Source: Macrocystis pyrifera (lineage: Eukaryota > Sar > Phaeophyceae > Laminariales > Laminariaceae). From it: a stretch of DNA of 64,000 nt. Positions 45,750 through 56,635 of the stretch are shown piece after piece. A program made the translations under genes and the position numbers. Within the stretch, counting starts at the first letter, position 1, and the number at the start of each line of letters is the position of its first letter. Where the stretch lies: NCBI GenBank assembly GCA_031763025.1, contig JASSKH010000002.1:11897468-11961467 (forward strand), in the 5' to 3' direction. The notes beneath the pieces are model-generated. The model made no database searches. It saw only the letters and a list, made by a program, of their open reading frames with translations, and was not told where the DNA came from.

Positions 45750-46380
45750 GACTTGTCGTGGCCGGTCGGAATGTGGAGGGATCATCCAAGAACAAGGCTA
45801 GTGTAGCCTCGTCGAGGCGTTCGAGGCAGTCGATCATAGCCGCTACATGGTCGTCGAGAGTAGCCGGCGACAGCAAGAACAGCTTGCTGGCATCGGTCTC
45901 TGGGGACAGAGCGACGTAGACAGCCGCGATGTCTATTTAGCCGTCTACTGGCTTACGAATGTCGAGCACAAGTTTAGGGTGGTTTCGCCTTGCGCTCGAT
46001 AGACTGAGGAAAGAACACCAAGAGACAGAGGCACCTGCATTCTGTTGATGATGGCGAATTTCCGCCTTCCTTTACCAAAGATGGAGAACTTCCTGTTAAC
46101 CGGACAGCAGCCGATGACACATCGAGGGAGCCCGTCCAGCTTCAGCCCAGCTCTGCCGGCGGTGTCGATGTAGATGAGCACTCGCGTAGGTGGATACTAT
46201 AGTTCGACGACATGATATCCGGTGACGTTGTTACGAAGGTATGGTTCTCGCGGGTCAAACTCGATGTCCGCGACTACCGCGTCGGCGTTGTTCGTCACGC
46301 TGAGAAGGAGGTATTGGGGCTGTTTGCTGAGTACGACAGGGGTGCCATTCGCCAGGCACAGGATCTGCGATAAATTACTC
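45750..46380 (-). pseudogene. PIF1-like helicase C-terminal relic
   Basis: Minus-strand pieces match the C-terminal half of PIF1/RRM3-family DNA helicases, the type found in Helitron proteins and as stand-alone genes. The order is ILCLANGTPVVLS (usual L-x-N-G-x-x-x-x-V), an IEFDPREP stretch, one in-frame stop (46197-46199), RKFSIFGKGRRKFAIINRMQ, and VPLSLGVLSSVYRAQGETTL, corresponding to the conserved P-L-x-x-(A/S)-x-(A/S)-x-T-(V/I)-H-K-(A/S)-Q-G-x-T motif. After a frameshift comes AAVYVALSPETDASKLFLL, corresponding to Y-V-A-L-S-R. The invariant Arg is Pro and the HKxQG His is Tyr. Walker A is absent. Dead fragment. Confidence 0.75.
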
Positions 46381-46394
46381 GTCTTGGACTCGTC

Positions 46395-46690
46395 TAGTTG
46401 ACGAACGCCGTCGCGCGAGCCGCATGGCCATTGGTCTTGGGGATCATTTTTATGAGCGATAGATGACGAAACTCTTCCTTCAAGCCGCACATTGTCGGAT
46501 ATCGTCTCGACACAAGTGACAGCACTGCACGTACAAAACAAACACACACACTGTAGTACAGGTACTTGTGCACGTTTCCCTCTGTCCTGCCGGGAATTTT
46601 TATGAGCGATGGACGACGAAAGTCTTCCTTCATGCCGCACATTGTCGGATATCGTCTGCACAAAAGACAGCACTGCACGTATAGATATAC
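46395..46690. repeat. Imperfect tandem duplication, about 155 bp
   Basis: Two copies of TTTTTATGAGCGAT(A/G)GA, CGACGAAA(C/G)TCTTCCTTCA, GCACATTGTCGGATATCGTC and CAGCACTGCACGTA, beginning near 46447 and 46598. Confidence 0.85.
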
Positions 46691-47164
46691 TTACTTAGAT
46701 CTCGATCTCTGAGCGTGCTCGGTTGGTACATCCCTGGCTTCTCAGAGCTCCCACTTGGGAATCGCATCCTTTCATTACTTGCCGGACCGCAGACGGCGTC
46801 CCCGGTGGCTTGGTAGGTGGTCCGCGTGCCTGTCAAGGTCAACTTCGTGGGTTCAAGTCCCACCGAGTGCATGCTCATAGGGACTTTTTCTTGCATAAAA
46901 AATTGATAAGCGGAAAGCGCGAAAGCGTGAGTTGGCTACATTCGATGAAAATCGACGAGCAGTGGGAATGCTGAACCCTATGCGCGACAAAAAATAAAGG
47001 CACGTACCGGGGGGGAGAAGGGACGAAACCTGTGACCACGGCTTGTCCAGAAGATCGCCGAGGGTAAAAACTCCTACGAGTGGGCTGGGGAAAAAGTGAT
47101 GGACCGTTCCGGCGAGTCTTTCTTTTCTCCATTTCTCGTCGTACTTTCAGTCCTTCTTTCCTTT
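46691..47164. other. Spacer with a tRNA-like sequence at 46800-46862
   Basis: GGTGGCTTGGTAGGTGG (A-box-like) and GGGTTCAAGTCCCAC (a perfect TψC stem-loop) stand about 45 bp apart on the plus strand. The acceptor stem does not pair and the anticodon arm is poor, so it is a tRNA relic or SINE head rather than a working tRNA. No other gene recognised. Confidence 0.45.
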
Positions 47165-48865
47165 TTTCTTCTTTCGTTTCGTGTGCGTGCGTGTACTCCG
47201 AGCACGGTTGCGCGGGCGAACCCGGCACCGTCGCGGGTGTCAGCGGATGCTGGCGAGTAGAGGGAGAGTTGCAAGGAGCGCGGTCGCCGCTTTCGTGCCT
47301 AGGCGTCGCGTGTGCCTCGAGACACGAGGGATGCATCAATAGGCTCTGTCTGGCCTCCATTTATGATTTTGGATAGAGTACGTACGAGTATTTAAGGGTC
47401 GTTCGGGATTGTAAGATAATATTCAAGCGGTGCTTATTTTCGCGACCGGGCTGAGAGTCACAAGAGGGAGGCACCCCGAATGAGCACCAACATTGTCGAG
47501 CTTGCGTCGAGGTCCACGGTGAGCACCGGGCTTCACGCGAGGCGGGCGACGGGGCTCACTGTGGAAGAGAGGGAGCGAAGCTTTACCCGGACTGAATCGG
47601 TGGCGAGATGGTCGCAAGAGGGGCGGGCGGCGTACGAGGCTGAGAGAGAAGTTCTGCTGTAAGATTTCTTCTTTTTTTCAGTTTTTTCTTTTTTTGACTG
47701 GTGTATGGTGTTCCACTCAGGTAGTAAATTATTACACAAAAGGGGACGGGGATTTTATTTCTTTTAGAAATTTTCGGTTTCATTTTCATTGTTTTTGCTG
47801 TGTTGTTGTGCCGTTCTGTGCTTTATCTTTCGTACATACGACGAGTACACAGACACAGAGCATATCGAAAGAAGAAAATAAGTACCCTACCTGGGGTATG
47901 TACGTATGTGCGGCGTGTGAGCGAGCGTTGCGGAAAACCGCCCGCGACGCGAAGCATAGGTGGCGTCCGAGCTGTTTTCTCCTGAAGCATGGCGGCAAGA
48001 CTCTTGGCATTATCAAGTCGCCAGTTTGCAGCTAACTCCAGGGGCCATAAAAAAACAATATTCAATCATGGACCTCTGTCCGCTTCGCATAGTTTGATGT
48101 TTCCTTCCTGAGCGAGCGTAGCGGGCGGCGTAGGCCGCCCGCGGAGCGAAGCGCCTTGTAATACTTACACACATACTGCTGTAATACAGGTACTTGTGCA
48201 CGTGGACCATTCGGAGAGTTCACGATGTTTATTACGGGCTATTCGTATGAACATGTACGATGCGAAAAAGCACGGAGAGGGAAAAAAAACCCTGTCTCCT
48301 CTCATGTAATAATAATTTTCTGCCTGATTGGAACACGTTCCACCGGTCGAAAAGAAAAAAAAAAAACGAACAGCAGAGCTTTCCTCTTAGTCTTGTACGC
48401 CGCCCGCCCGTCTCGCGATCACCTCACCACCGATTCGGTCCGGGTAAAGTTTTCCTCCCTCTCTGCCACAGTGAACCCCGTCGCCCGCCTTGCGTGAAGC
48501 CCGGTGCTCACCGTGGCCCTTTCTCGCCACTTCGACAAAGTTGGTGCTCAATCTGCGTTGAAGTCTCTTTGAACTTTATCTTGGTCGCAAAAATAAGCGC
48601 CGCTTGAATATTATTTCGCATATCAAAACGGCCCTTATATCTCGTATATGGTACAAGCGGAGCCTAACAAGGACGCCAGACAGAGCCCATTCGTGCTTCC
48701 TACGTTTCTCGAGGCACACGCGACGCCTAGCCATGAAAACGGCCACCGCGTTCCTTGCAACACCCCCTCTACCTGCTAGCACCCGCTGACACCCGCGGAG
48801 ATGCCGGGCTCGCCCGCGGTGCCGTGTTCTGAGTGTACGCACGCGCACAAAACGCAATAAAATGT
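47165..48865. repeat. Large near-palindrome with 580-bp arms
   Basis: 47165-47750 is the inverse of about 48270-48865, with an internal segment of about 520 bp. Examples are CCTAGGCGTCGCGTGTGCCT on the left against its inverse near 48710-48730, GGGTGTCAGCGG against CCGCTGACACCC, and the 'attcaagcggtgcttatttt' region against 'aaaataagcgccgcttgaat'. Arms are diverged by substitutions and small indels. The centre contains a smaller inverted GC-rich stretch (48110-48155). It could be a MITE-like element or a folded duplication. No transposase was seen inside. Confidence 0.85.
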
Positions 48866-49396
48866 AAAAAGCAACGCTTGACTCGTACCTGATATGAAAA
48901 AGAACACAAGAAAGCGCTTCTATTACCGAACGCGGTTTCTGTTCGAAAATATAAGCTGTACCGGTACATCCCTTTTTTGCCATAAAACGGTATACCTTGA
49001 CATAAAACGTCATATAACTTGATTTTGGTGTGCCTTGATCACCTTGTTTTACTTTTTCGTACCGTAGACTGGAAAAAAAGCGCAGGTGTACCGTTTTTTT
49101 TTGGTATTTTCTCGTTAGGACAGGGAATTCAAGTTGCTTTTAGATAACCCTACGCAAACCTAGGGAATATATATATACAAAGCTTTCCTTCGGAGTGGGT
49201 ATTCCGTCGTTTCGTGTACGTATAACTGCAATAAATTGGCGACATAGCCCAAAGCCAACCAAACTAAATGTATTTGTGTAAGAAACGGTGAAGGATGTAA
49301 TAATCGCGTTTATTTATGAATGTAATGTGAAACGTAAGATCGGGTGACGCAAGAGTAAGCATGACATTCGTTTAATAATAAGAATAACATATTTCA

Positions 49397-49915
49397 TCAG
49401 TGTGGGGAGAGAGTGGAGTAGTGCTTGGCATGTGGATGATATACAACATACAAACTGCTGTTGTTTAAAGGAAGGTTTGGGACAGGAGAGAAAGCAGCAG
49501 TGCCGGCAACGACAACGCTTATGGAAATGCTGTATAGTTGCTGGGCGGCCGCGATTTCGATGTAGCCAACATAGGAGTTTGGATGAGACATGATATGTAA
49601 ATAGCCTTCCAGGATGCTGTAGTAACGAGGCGGGAGGCCCAGAATGTGGATCTGTTCGCTGTTGAACCCGTTGGATATGTGTAGGAAGAAATAATCGTGA
49701 TTTTGGGAAATGTGGGAAACAATTTGTTTCCTTTCGTTCGTCCTGGATGGCGACAATCTGCTTGGCGTACTGCTTCGGAATTCCGCGAAGCCCTGGAGCA
49801 GGCGAAATGGAAGGGAGTCTTCTTGCGCTTGATGATGATGTCTCCGTCTTTGATGGTGGAGTCCGTCAGGCGGCAGTTGTAGCACTTGCCACGGACCTGG
49901 TCGAAGTAAACATAT
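49397..49915 (-). pseudogene. Coding-like block 2 (right arm)
   Basis: Minus-strand frame pieces: YVYFDQVRGKCYNC, DSTIKDGDIIIKRKKTPF, HFAC, then after a frame change a stretch of 160 codons with SHISQNHDYFFLHISNGFNS, GLPPRYYSILEGYLHIMS and VGYIEIAAAQQLY. The Cys pair and the H-x2-C are intact in this copy, unlike the left arm. No known family is firm; a treble-clef or PARP-type zinc finger is possible for the first part. Stop-free length in the second part is better than in the left copy. Confidence 0.45.
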
Positions 49916-49965
49916 AGGGTGCGCGGGGCGGGAGTGGCGTGCAGGGAATGGCGGGGGAGGGGGAA

Positions 49966-49986
49966 GGGGGGGGGGGGGGGGGGGGG
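49966..49986 (+). repeat. Poly(G) tract, LINE junction
   Basis: 21 G on the left side of the LINE fragment; 7 G remain on the right side (50551-50557). In the left arm and in the copy near 54550 the homopolymer is continuous. Confidence 0.9.
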
Positions 49987-50550
49987 TACTTATTTGTCGC
50001 TTGCCTTAGTCATTTGACCATTGACCACGCACCCCTTTCGAGACGGAGCACCGTTCCTACTCCTAATAGAGACACCTCTAACAATTGGGCGCTCATTACG
50101 TTGTTTCCATAAATTGCATAGAAACGTTTTGCTAATCTTATCCCCTTCCTGTTTGGCCTCCTGTGGCCACCATCTATCTCCCAGGATAGCGATCGTTTTC
50201 TCGCTGCTATTCATTGCATCAAACTCCTCCATGTCACATTCGTCTATTTTCCTCATCTCCTCTTCCAACACATCCCGTTCCTCCTTGTATATTTCACATT
50301 CTCCTACTATGTGAGTTCTACTCTCTATTGCTTTGCCACACGGGCACATCTGTGCGTCTACTTCCTCCTCTTCCCGGCTACTGGTGTACCTCTTTCTTCT
50401 TTCTGGCTGGTTCAGGTCCCCTACACGAAAGCGCAGTTCAGCGTTTTCGCGAAGTCCATTGGGCCATGCAAATACGTGTTTCCTATTCCCTCCCTCAATC
50501 CCCCGTATATCTCTAAGTGTTTTTCCGATTCCACCTTGCTTCTTAGCTCT
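49987..50550 (-). pseudogene. LINE 3' fragment, second copy
   Basis: Corresponds to 40191-40770 of the first LINE, with CPCGKAIESRTHIVGECEIY retained and a longer C-terminus (WWPQEAKQEGDKISKTFLCN onward). It is 5'-truncated near KHLEIYGGLREG, as expected from incomplete target-primed reverse transcription. It is inserted in a G-run inside the right arm, and is therefore younger than the inverted duplication. Confidence 0.92.
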
Positions 50551-50559
50551 GGGGGGGCA

Positions 50560-51740
50560 GAGTTCATTCTTTGTACTGCTCTACAGCGGCGCAACAGCAG
50601 TACGTAATCGCTTGCTATACGACGGCAGCAGCAGCAGCAGCAGAAGCAGCAAGTACGTAATTTCATTGACGATACAGAAATATGTACACACAAAGTGTAG
50701 TACAGTACACACACAAATCACGTCCAGCATGATGTACGGCAACAACGCGGCAGCACCACACAAAAAATCATTGACAATACAGAAATATGTACGCACGCAC
50801 AAGTTTAAGTGTAACAGACACACAAATCATGTCCAGCATGATGTACGGCAACAACGCGGCAGCGCCACAAAACGACCAGGAAACTTAATTATCCGAATAC
50901 ATACAAACATTCAGTGAATATTGCGGCAGCACTAAAAGCAGAGCAGCAGCAGCAGCAGCAGAAGCAGCAACAGATCGCCACAGTGTTGGCAGCAGCAGCA
51001 TAGCAACGATATGAAAAGAAGGGAGAAAAAAGTATGTACCCCGAGGCCGTCCGAAAAGTATTTTTGGTACCTCACCATAGACCCACCTCCGCATGCTGTA
51101 CGGCAACAACGCAGGAGCAGCAGCATAGCAACAACACGAAATACGAGAAAAAGTAGTACGTACGCAAAATGCAGGAGCAAAACGACCAAAATGTTTTTTT
51201 AACGTTTCAAAAAAACCATTTGGGTACAAAAATGGCCAATAAAAAACAATAATCCGCGTTGGCAGCAGCAGGATAGCAACGATATGAAAATAAGGAAGAA
51301 AAAAGTATGTACCCTGGTATGCCGCAATCGCAAAACCTACGGAATTTCATTGACGATACCGAAATATGTACACACACAAGTGCAGCATGATGTACGGCAA
51401 CAACGCAGCAGCACCACAGCAGCAGCATAGCAACGATATATACCAGGTATGAAAATATCCAAGCCAAAAACGAGAAATTGCAGTACATACGCAAAAGGCA
51501 GGAGCGAAACGACAAAAATATTTTTTCACGTATCAAAAGGAACCATTTGGGTACAAAAACGACCAAGAAAAACAGTAATCCGAGTACATACGAACATTCA
51601 GTGGATATTGCGGCAACATTAGCAGCAGCAGCAGCAGAAGCAGCTACAGCATTAGCAGCACCAGCACCAGAAGCAGCTACAACATTAGCAGCAGCAGAAG
51701 CTGCAACGAATCGCCGCAGCGTTGGCAGCGTTGGCAGCGT

Positions 51741-51787
<47 letters not shown>

Positions 51788-52060
51788 CAACGATATGAAA
51801 ATAAGGAAGAAAAAAAGCATGTACCCTGGTATGCCGCCATCGCAAAACCTACGGAATTGACGATCCGAAAATATGTACGCTTCCAGCATGATGCACGGCA
51901 ACAACGCAGCAGCACTACATACAGCAGCAGCAAGTGCACAGGAGCAGCAGGTGTACAGCACGGCAACAACGCAGCAGCACTACAGCAGCAGCGAGTGCAC
52001 AGGAGAAGCAGGTGCACAGCAGCAGCAGCAGCACTCATGGCGTGGCCCTGACAGCAGCAG
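50560..52060. repeat. CAG-rich tract (inverse of 9283-11440)
   Basis: Contains CAG arrays such as 51744-51784 (about 13 units) and 50620-50650, among copies of the CATGATGTACGGCAACAACG word and AATATTTTT. Long ORFs are repeat artefacts. Confidence 0.85.
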
Positions 52061-52432
52061 CAGCAGCGGCAGCCGAAAACGTGCAAAATGAGTACGTGGG
52101 GTCACCAAAACATGTACACACAGAAATCGTGTGCATGCACCGCAAATGCACCACAGTAGCAGCAGCACTCACGTCGTTCGGTGCAGCGGTGACGGCGACA
52201 GCTGAATCCTCCGTTCCTTCGTTCACGTCCCGCAAACAGTTGTGCATGTGCGCGTTCGCGTGCACTGTGTGTAAGAGGAGCCGACGCAACGCACGAAGGG
52301 GAAAGAACGAGCATGGATGAGTAAAAAAAAATAAACGCTTTGACGTAGGTTTGTATGCAAAAAGGCAATTGAAAACCTCCGATAATACTGGCAACAGACA
52401 GCATGCACAATAGACATAAGACACTCACCACC

Positions 52433-52690
52433 GTCAGCAGTCTCGAGGAAGTACGTGACAGTCCCTTCCTTGATCGGGCGAGCACAGAACTCGCAGTCGG
52501 TTGCCCTGTCAGGATGATCCCGCCACCAGCGCACGTGAGATCCTTGCAGGTGGCGAAGGCCACGTTTTTGCCACCAGGCGCGGAGTTCTTGACCAAGTGC
52601 TGGTCCGTGCACTGGTCGCAAACAACAGCCGGCACCAGGTCGGTCTTTGTCGTTGCCGCTCTCTTGCCAAAGGGCGAGGACCACGCGCCT
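52433..52690 (-). pseudogene. Cysteine-rich exon 1 (right arm)
   Basis: Minus-strand counterpart of 8690-8927. The first block reads VVCDQCTDQH through GGKNVAFATCKDLTCAGGG with four paired cysteines. The second, in another frame, is DCEFCARPIKEGTVTYFLET, ending at a GTGAGT donor. The single frame change lies between IIL and DCEFC. No close family named; the double C-x2-C pattern suggests a zinc-binding protein. Confidence 0.4.
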
Positions 52691-53035
52691 CTCGACGAGG
52701 GGGAGGTGAGCTTAGGGGGCGTGGAGAAGAGAGAGGCGGGGGTTGCAGCACCAGCAGGTTCGCCACCGACAGCAGCAGCTTGGCCGCCGACAGCTGCACC
52801 TATCTATGCCGTTCGTCGAAGGCGAGACGCCTCTTTTAGGCGCCGTGCGAAGAGCTGCCTATTGATTGGCAGTTTGCGGAAGAAGAAAGAAGAAAGGTTG
52901 TTTGGCTGATTGGCTGTTCGGCTGTTTCAAAGAAGAAGGGCTGTTTGCGAAGAGCTGTCTATCATTTGGTCTGTTTGCCAAGAGCTAGCAAGTGACACCG
53001 ACCCCAAAAATCGTAAAAATAGTTGTATTTATATT

Positions 53036-53804
53036 TACAAGGCTTTCCTTCGGAGTGGGTATTCCGTCGTTTCTTGTGCAAATACATTTAGTTTGGTTGG
53101 CTTTGGGCTATGACGCCATTGTGCAATTGGGGTAATAGCCCCAAGCCAACCAAACTAAATAAATGTATTTTTGTAAGAAACGGTGAAGGATGTAATAATC
53201 GCGTTTATTAATGAATGTAATGTGAAACGTAAGATCGGGTGACGCAAGAGAATGACATTCGTCCAATAATAATAAGAATAACATATTGCATCAGTGCGGG
53301 GAGAGCGTGGAGTAGTGCTTGGCATGTGGATGATTTACAACATACAGGCAAAGTCTGGGACAGGAGGGAAAGCAGCAGTGCCGGCAACGACAACGGTTGT
53401 GGAAATGTTGTATAGTTGCTGGGCGGCCGCGATTTTGATGTAGCCAGCATAGCAGTTTGGATGAGACAAGATGTGTACATAGTCTTCCAGGCTGCTGCAG
53501 TAACGAGGCGGGAGGCCCAGAATGTGGATCTGTTCGCTGTTGAACCCGTTGGATATGTGTAGGAAGAAATAATCGTGATTTTGGGAAATGTGGGAAACAA
53601 GTTGTTGCCTTTCGTTCGTCCTGGATGGCGACAATCTGCTTGGCGTACTGCTTCGGAATTCCGCGAAGTCCTGGAGCAGGCGAAATGGAAGGGAGTCTTC
53701 TTGCGCTTGATGATGATGTCTCCGTCTTTGATGGTGGAGTCCGTCAGGCGGCAGTTGTAGCACTTGCCACGGACCTGGTCGAAGTAAACGTAGGGTGCGC
53801 AGAC
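53036..53804 (-). repeat. Third copy of block 2 with terminal hairpin
   Basis: Directly repeats 49171-49915 next to the right arm, in the same orientation. It has the TTCCTTCGGAGTGGGTATTC end (53045), the hairpin (53085-53170) and block 2 with SHISQNHDYFFLHISNGF. Its YVYFDQVRGKCYNC part is preceded by CAP, and at 53805 it joins direct repeat C rather than the GC-rich C-run seen in the other two copies. Confidence 0.85.
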
Positions 53805-54122
53805 TGTGAATCTGGATGAATATTTTCATTGTTTGTGTTTTTGAAATGTTTTTCTTGGTCGATTTGGATTCCGCGAGAGTTATTGTTTTCGAGTAATTTC
53901 AACGTCAATAAAATTTCAGTGAAAAGGAATGTATGTTATCTCGCATTACCGTCGCGATCTGTGTATCTATGGCGGGAGTAGGGGACAAGGGGAGACTCTT
54001 GTCCGGAGGAACGGGGTTCCTTGCGATCTCTGGCATTTAATTTCTTGGCTTAATTTTTATTTTCGATGAGTATGGCTACTGCTGTGATATTTTCTATGAT
54101 TGCGTTGATTTCTCATGAAATA
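53803..54122 (+). repeat. Direct repeat C, copy 2
   Basis: Matches 44096-44420 in the same orientation. It is followed directly by a copia RT fragment, which does not follow copy 1. Confidence 0.85.
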
Positions 54123-54500
54123 GAAGGAGATATACGAACAGTTTTGCAGGGATCTGGGGGAGATGGTGCCTGTTAAAGATGGGCCCGCTCAGCTGGTATT
54201 CGGGTTGTGTTTATGAGAGAGATTGGGAGTCGGGGCGTTTGACTATTTCCCAGGAGAACTACGCGTTGGAGCTAGCGGAGGAGTATAATATTGAGTGGGG
54301 AAAGAGTGTGCCGCTTGGTATTGGAGTTGGAGTGAGACTTGGAGAGTTTGATGTTGATGATGAGGATACGTGTGAGCCTTTTCGTGAACTGATTGGATCG
54401 CTGATGTGGCTGGCGACGACGACGAGGCCAGACATAGCAAATGCAGTGCGCGCGATAGCGAGGTACTGTGCCCACCCAGCTGAGGCATTGGGAAGCAGCG
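54123..54500 (+). pseudogene. Copia reverse transcriptase fragment
   Basis: Plus-strand relic with DLGEMVPVKD, then after a frame change GPLSWYSGCVYERDWES, LTISQENYALELAEEYN and ELIGSLMWLATTTRPDIANA. These align with LGELTWYTGCAFKRDWE...GSLMWLSTMTRPDISNA of the complete copia RT at 22145-24172, but identity is only moderate, so it is a different copia lineage. No LTRs were found around it. It is cut off at about 54500 by a partial copy of the inverted-duplication junction. Confidence 0.88.
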
Positions 54501-54950
54501 CGAGCGGGGCGGGAGTGGCGTGCAGGGAAATGCGGGGGAGGGGGAAGAGGAGGGGGGGGAGGGGCAGAGTTCATTATTTGTACTGATCTACAGCGGCACA
54601 ACAGCAGTACGTAATCGCTTTCTGTACGGCGGCAGCAGCAGCAGCGGAAGCAGCAAGGACGTGCGTAAAACGCAGCAGGAAAACAACCAAAATATTTTTT
54701 TAACGTACCAAAACGACCAGTTGGGTGCAAAAACGACCCAAGAAAACAGTAATCCGAATACATACGAACAATCAGTGGATACTGAGGCAGCATTTGCAGT
54801 AGTAGCAGCAGCAGCAGCAACGGCTTCGAGCAGTGGTTGCGGCAGCATTAGCAACATTAGCAGCAGCAGAATCAACAATGGATCGCCGCAGCGTTGGCAG
54901 CAGTAGCGGCATAGCAACGATACAAAAATAAGAAGAAAAAAAAGTATGCA
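54500..54950 (-). repeat. Partial copy of the arm junction and CAG tract
   Basis: Resembles the inverse of 11060-11500: GGGGCGGGAGTGGCGTGCAG, a G-rich run, CAGAGTTCATTATTTGTACT and then CAGCAGCAGCGGAAGCAGCA-type sequence. The G-run here has no LINE, so it is another empty site. Confidence 0.8.
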
Positions 54951-54954
54951 CCCT

Positions 54955-55155
54955 GGTAATAGGTAAATCATGAATGGTGCTGTCAACCCAGATGACGGGG
55001 CTCTCAGAATAAAGGCAGTCGGCCAAGACTGACCGGTTCGTTCATGTATATTATAGTGCACCTTGAAGGGAAGATCAAGGGCAAGGTGGAGTGGGCACGG
55101 CGCGTGCCCACCCCAACACGAAAAGGGGCCCACTTCGGTCAGCAGGCTGTGTACA
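54955..55155 (-). repeat. 3' LTR-like direct repeat
   Basis: 201 bp, matching 57329-57529 with very few differences (for example ATAAAGGCAG against ATAAAAGCAG). The outer end reads GG instead of TG. Confidence 0.85.
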
Positions 55156-55486
55156 GAACTCAAACCCAATTCCCACACGTATCCTGCAATGCAATGTCCC
55201 GCCATATCTCCGTACCAAACCCAGATCTCCGTACCATTTCTCCGAATAACTATTATTGCTGTCACAAAGAGAGTGATGTCATGAGTACATATTTCACTCC
55301 CCCTGCTCGTGCCATCACTTTCCTTTATCTCAATGCAATAACATGAAAAAACCCATAGTATATCCTCCGTACTATACTCCAGATAAAATCATGCCTTCTC
55401 AAAACTATAGTCAACAGGCAAGACACTCCACAAAGTACAATATTCCGTAGACTAGATAATTGTAAACTCAAACTGTAGCCTCAGCT

Positions 55487-56635
55487 AGATCACATTTCAA
55501 TAAGAATCACCCCAATGCCCCGAACACTACTGCTGTTGCCTCCGCCGCGGCTGCCTCTCCGTCCGGTCTCATGGCGTCACCGCAGCTCGGGTCATCCAGC
55601 TTATCCTCCTGGGTGAAATCAAACGTCACCTCCGCAGTATTGACCCGGTACACACACGGGATGAGACGTGCATTCGAGCGACTAGGTCTGCATTGGGTGT
55701 TTTTCTCTTTTTTTACGCATTCACAGCTTGCAAACTACTCTTTACCACTAAGATTCAACTTCTCAAATGCTACTGCAAATAACAGTTACCTGTCGACGAG
55801 AATACCTGGTCCCACATCAAACCCATGTATTCCACGACCACTGTATACTGCAGTAAGTACTTCATGAACATATACAGCAGTGCCAAGCAAACTGTTTTCG
55901 TCTCAGCTCATACCCATAACTCTACCGTCATCAGCAGTAGTACCGGAGCAACAGACGCTGGACGAGGGGGTGTTGCTCTCTGCATTCCAGTCAGTATTTT
56001 ACTCAAGTCTGTGTCATGTATACTCTGATGTTTCGCTCTCAGTACCATACCACTTCTGCTGCTGTACTCGTATAATTTATATTACTCCGTCCGCAATATC
56101 TTGCCGTTTGGGACGTAACAAGTGACGCGGGTCGTGCTACACAGCAGCTGGCACTCATCAACCCAACAACTCAAAAACGAGTTACCCGTATGCAAAGATG
56201 TAAATATGTGAAACGCCGCAAACAGACGTGTTGCTGTAGTCGGGCACAAGGGTTCAACACATACACATCTTTCTGCTGTACTTGTACTTGCTCGGTTCTG
56301 CCAGCTTCAGACCAACGCAATGCCAAACTCAGCAATAGGGTGGGATTATCACTCCTCTTACTGTATATATAACGAAATGACGGTCCAAACGGTGCACATG
56401 GGCGAAGGATCTTCGTGCAGTCATTGAGCTCACATCATTCGCACGTATCCCAACCTAATTCTAGAGTACCTTCGCCCTTTTTATTTCATACTCGTACTCG
56501 TATCGATGCCCAACTAGATCCCTCGACCAGCCAATCATAAAACAAACAGACGTCATAGTCCTGCAGTGCGTCTACAGGTTAACTTCAGTGAGGGAAATAA
56601 TTTACGTACACGTCTGATGTGCATCTCATTTCATG
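55487..56635 (-). repeat. Inverted duplication B, right copy
   Basis: Inverse of 42980-44095. It lies inside the 201-bp direct repeats of the LTR element. Confidence 0.85.
55513..55705 (+). CDS. Conserved short ORF in inverted duplication B (right)
   Basis: The frame starting HPNAPNTTAVAS and ending RRAFERLGLHW parallels 44090-43888 with mostly conservative replacements. Unrecognised. Confidence 0.4.

Larger units (their letters stand above)
49171..53035 (-). repeat. Right arm of 4-kb inverted duplication
   Basis: Inverse of 8318-12338 (see there). Compared with the left arm it has a LINE fragment in the homopolymer run, fewer CTG/CAG units, and some missing copies of the internal 300-450-bp repeat. 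Confidence 0.85.

Noticed and set aside
50333-50917. 194-codon plus-strand ORF across the LINE fragment
   Set aside because: It is the antisense of the LINE C-terminus running into CAG repeats.
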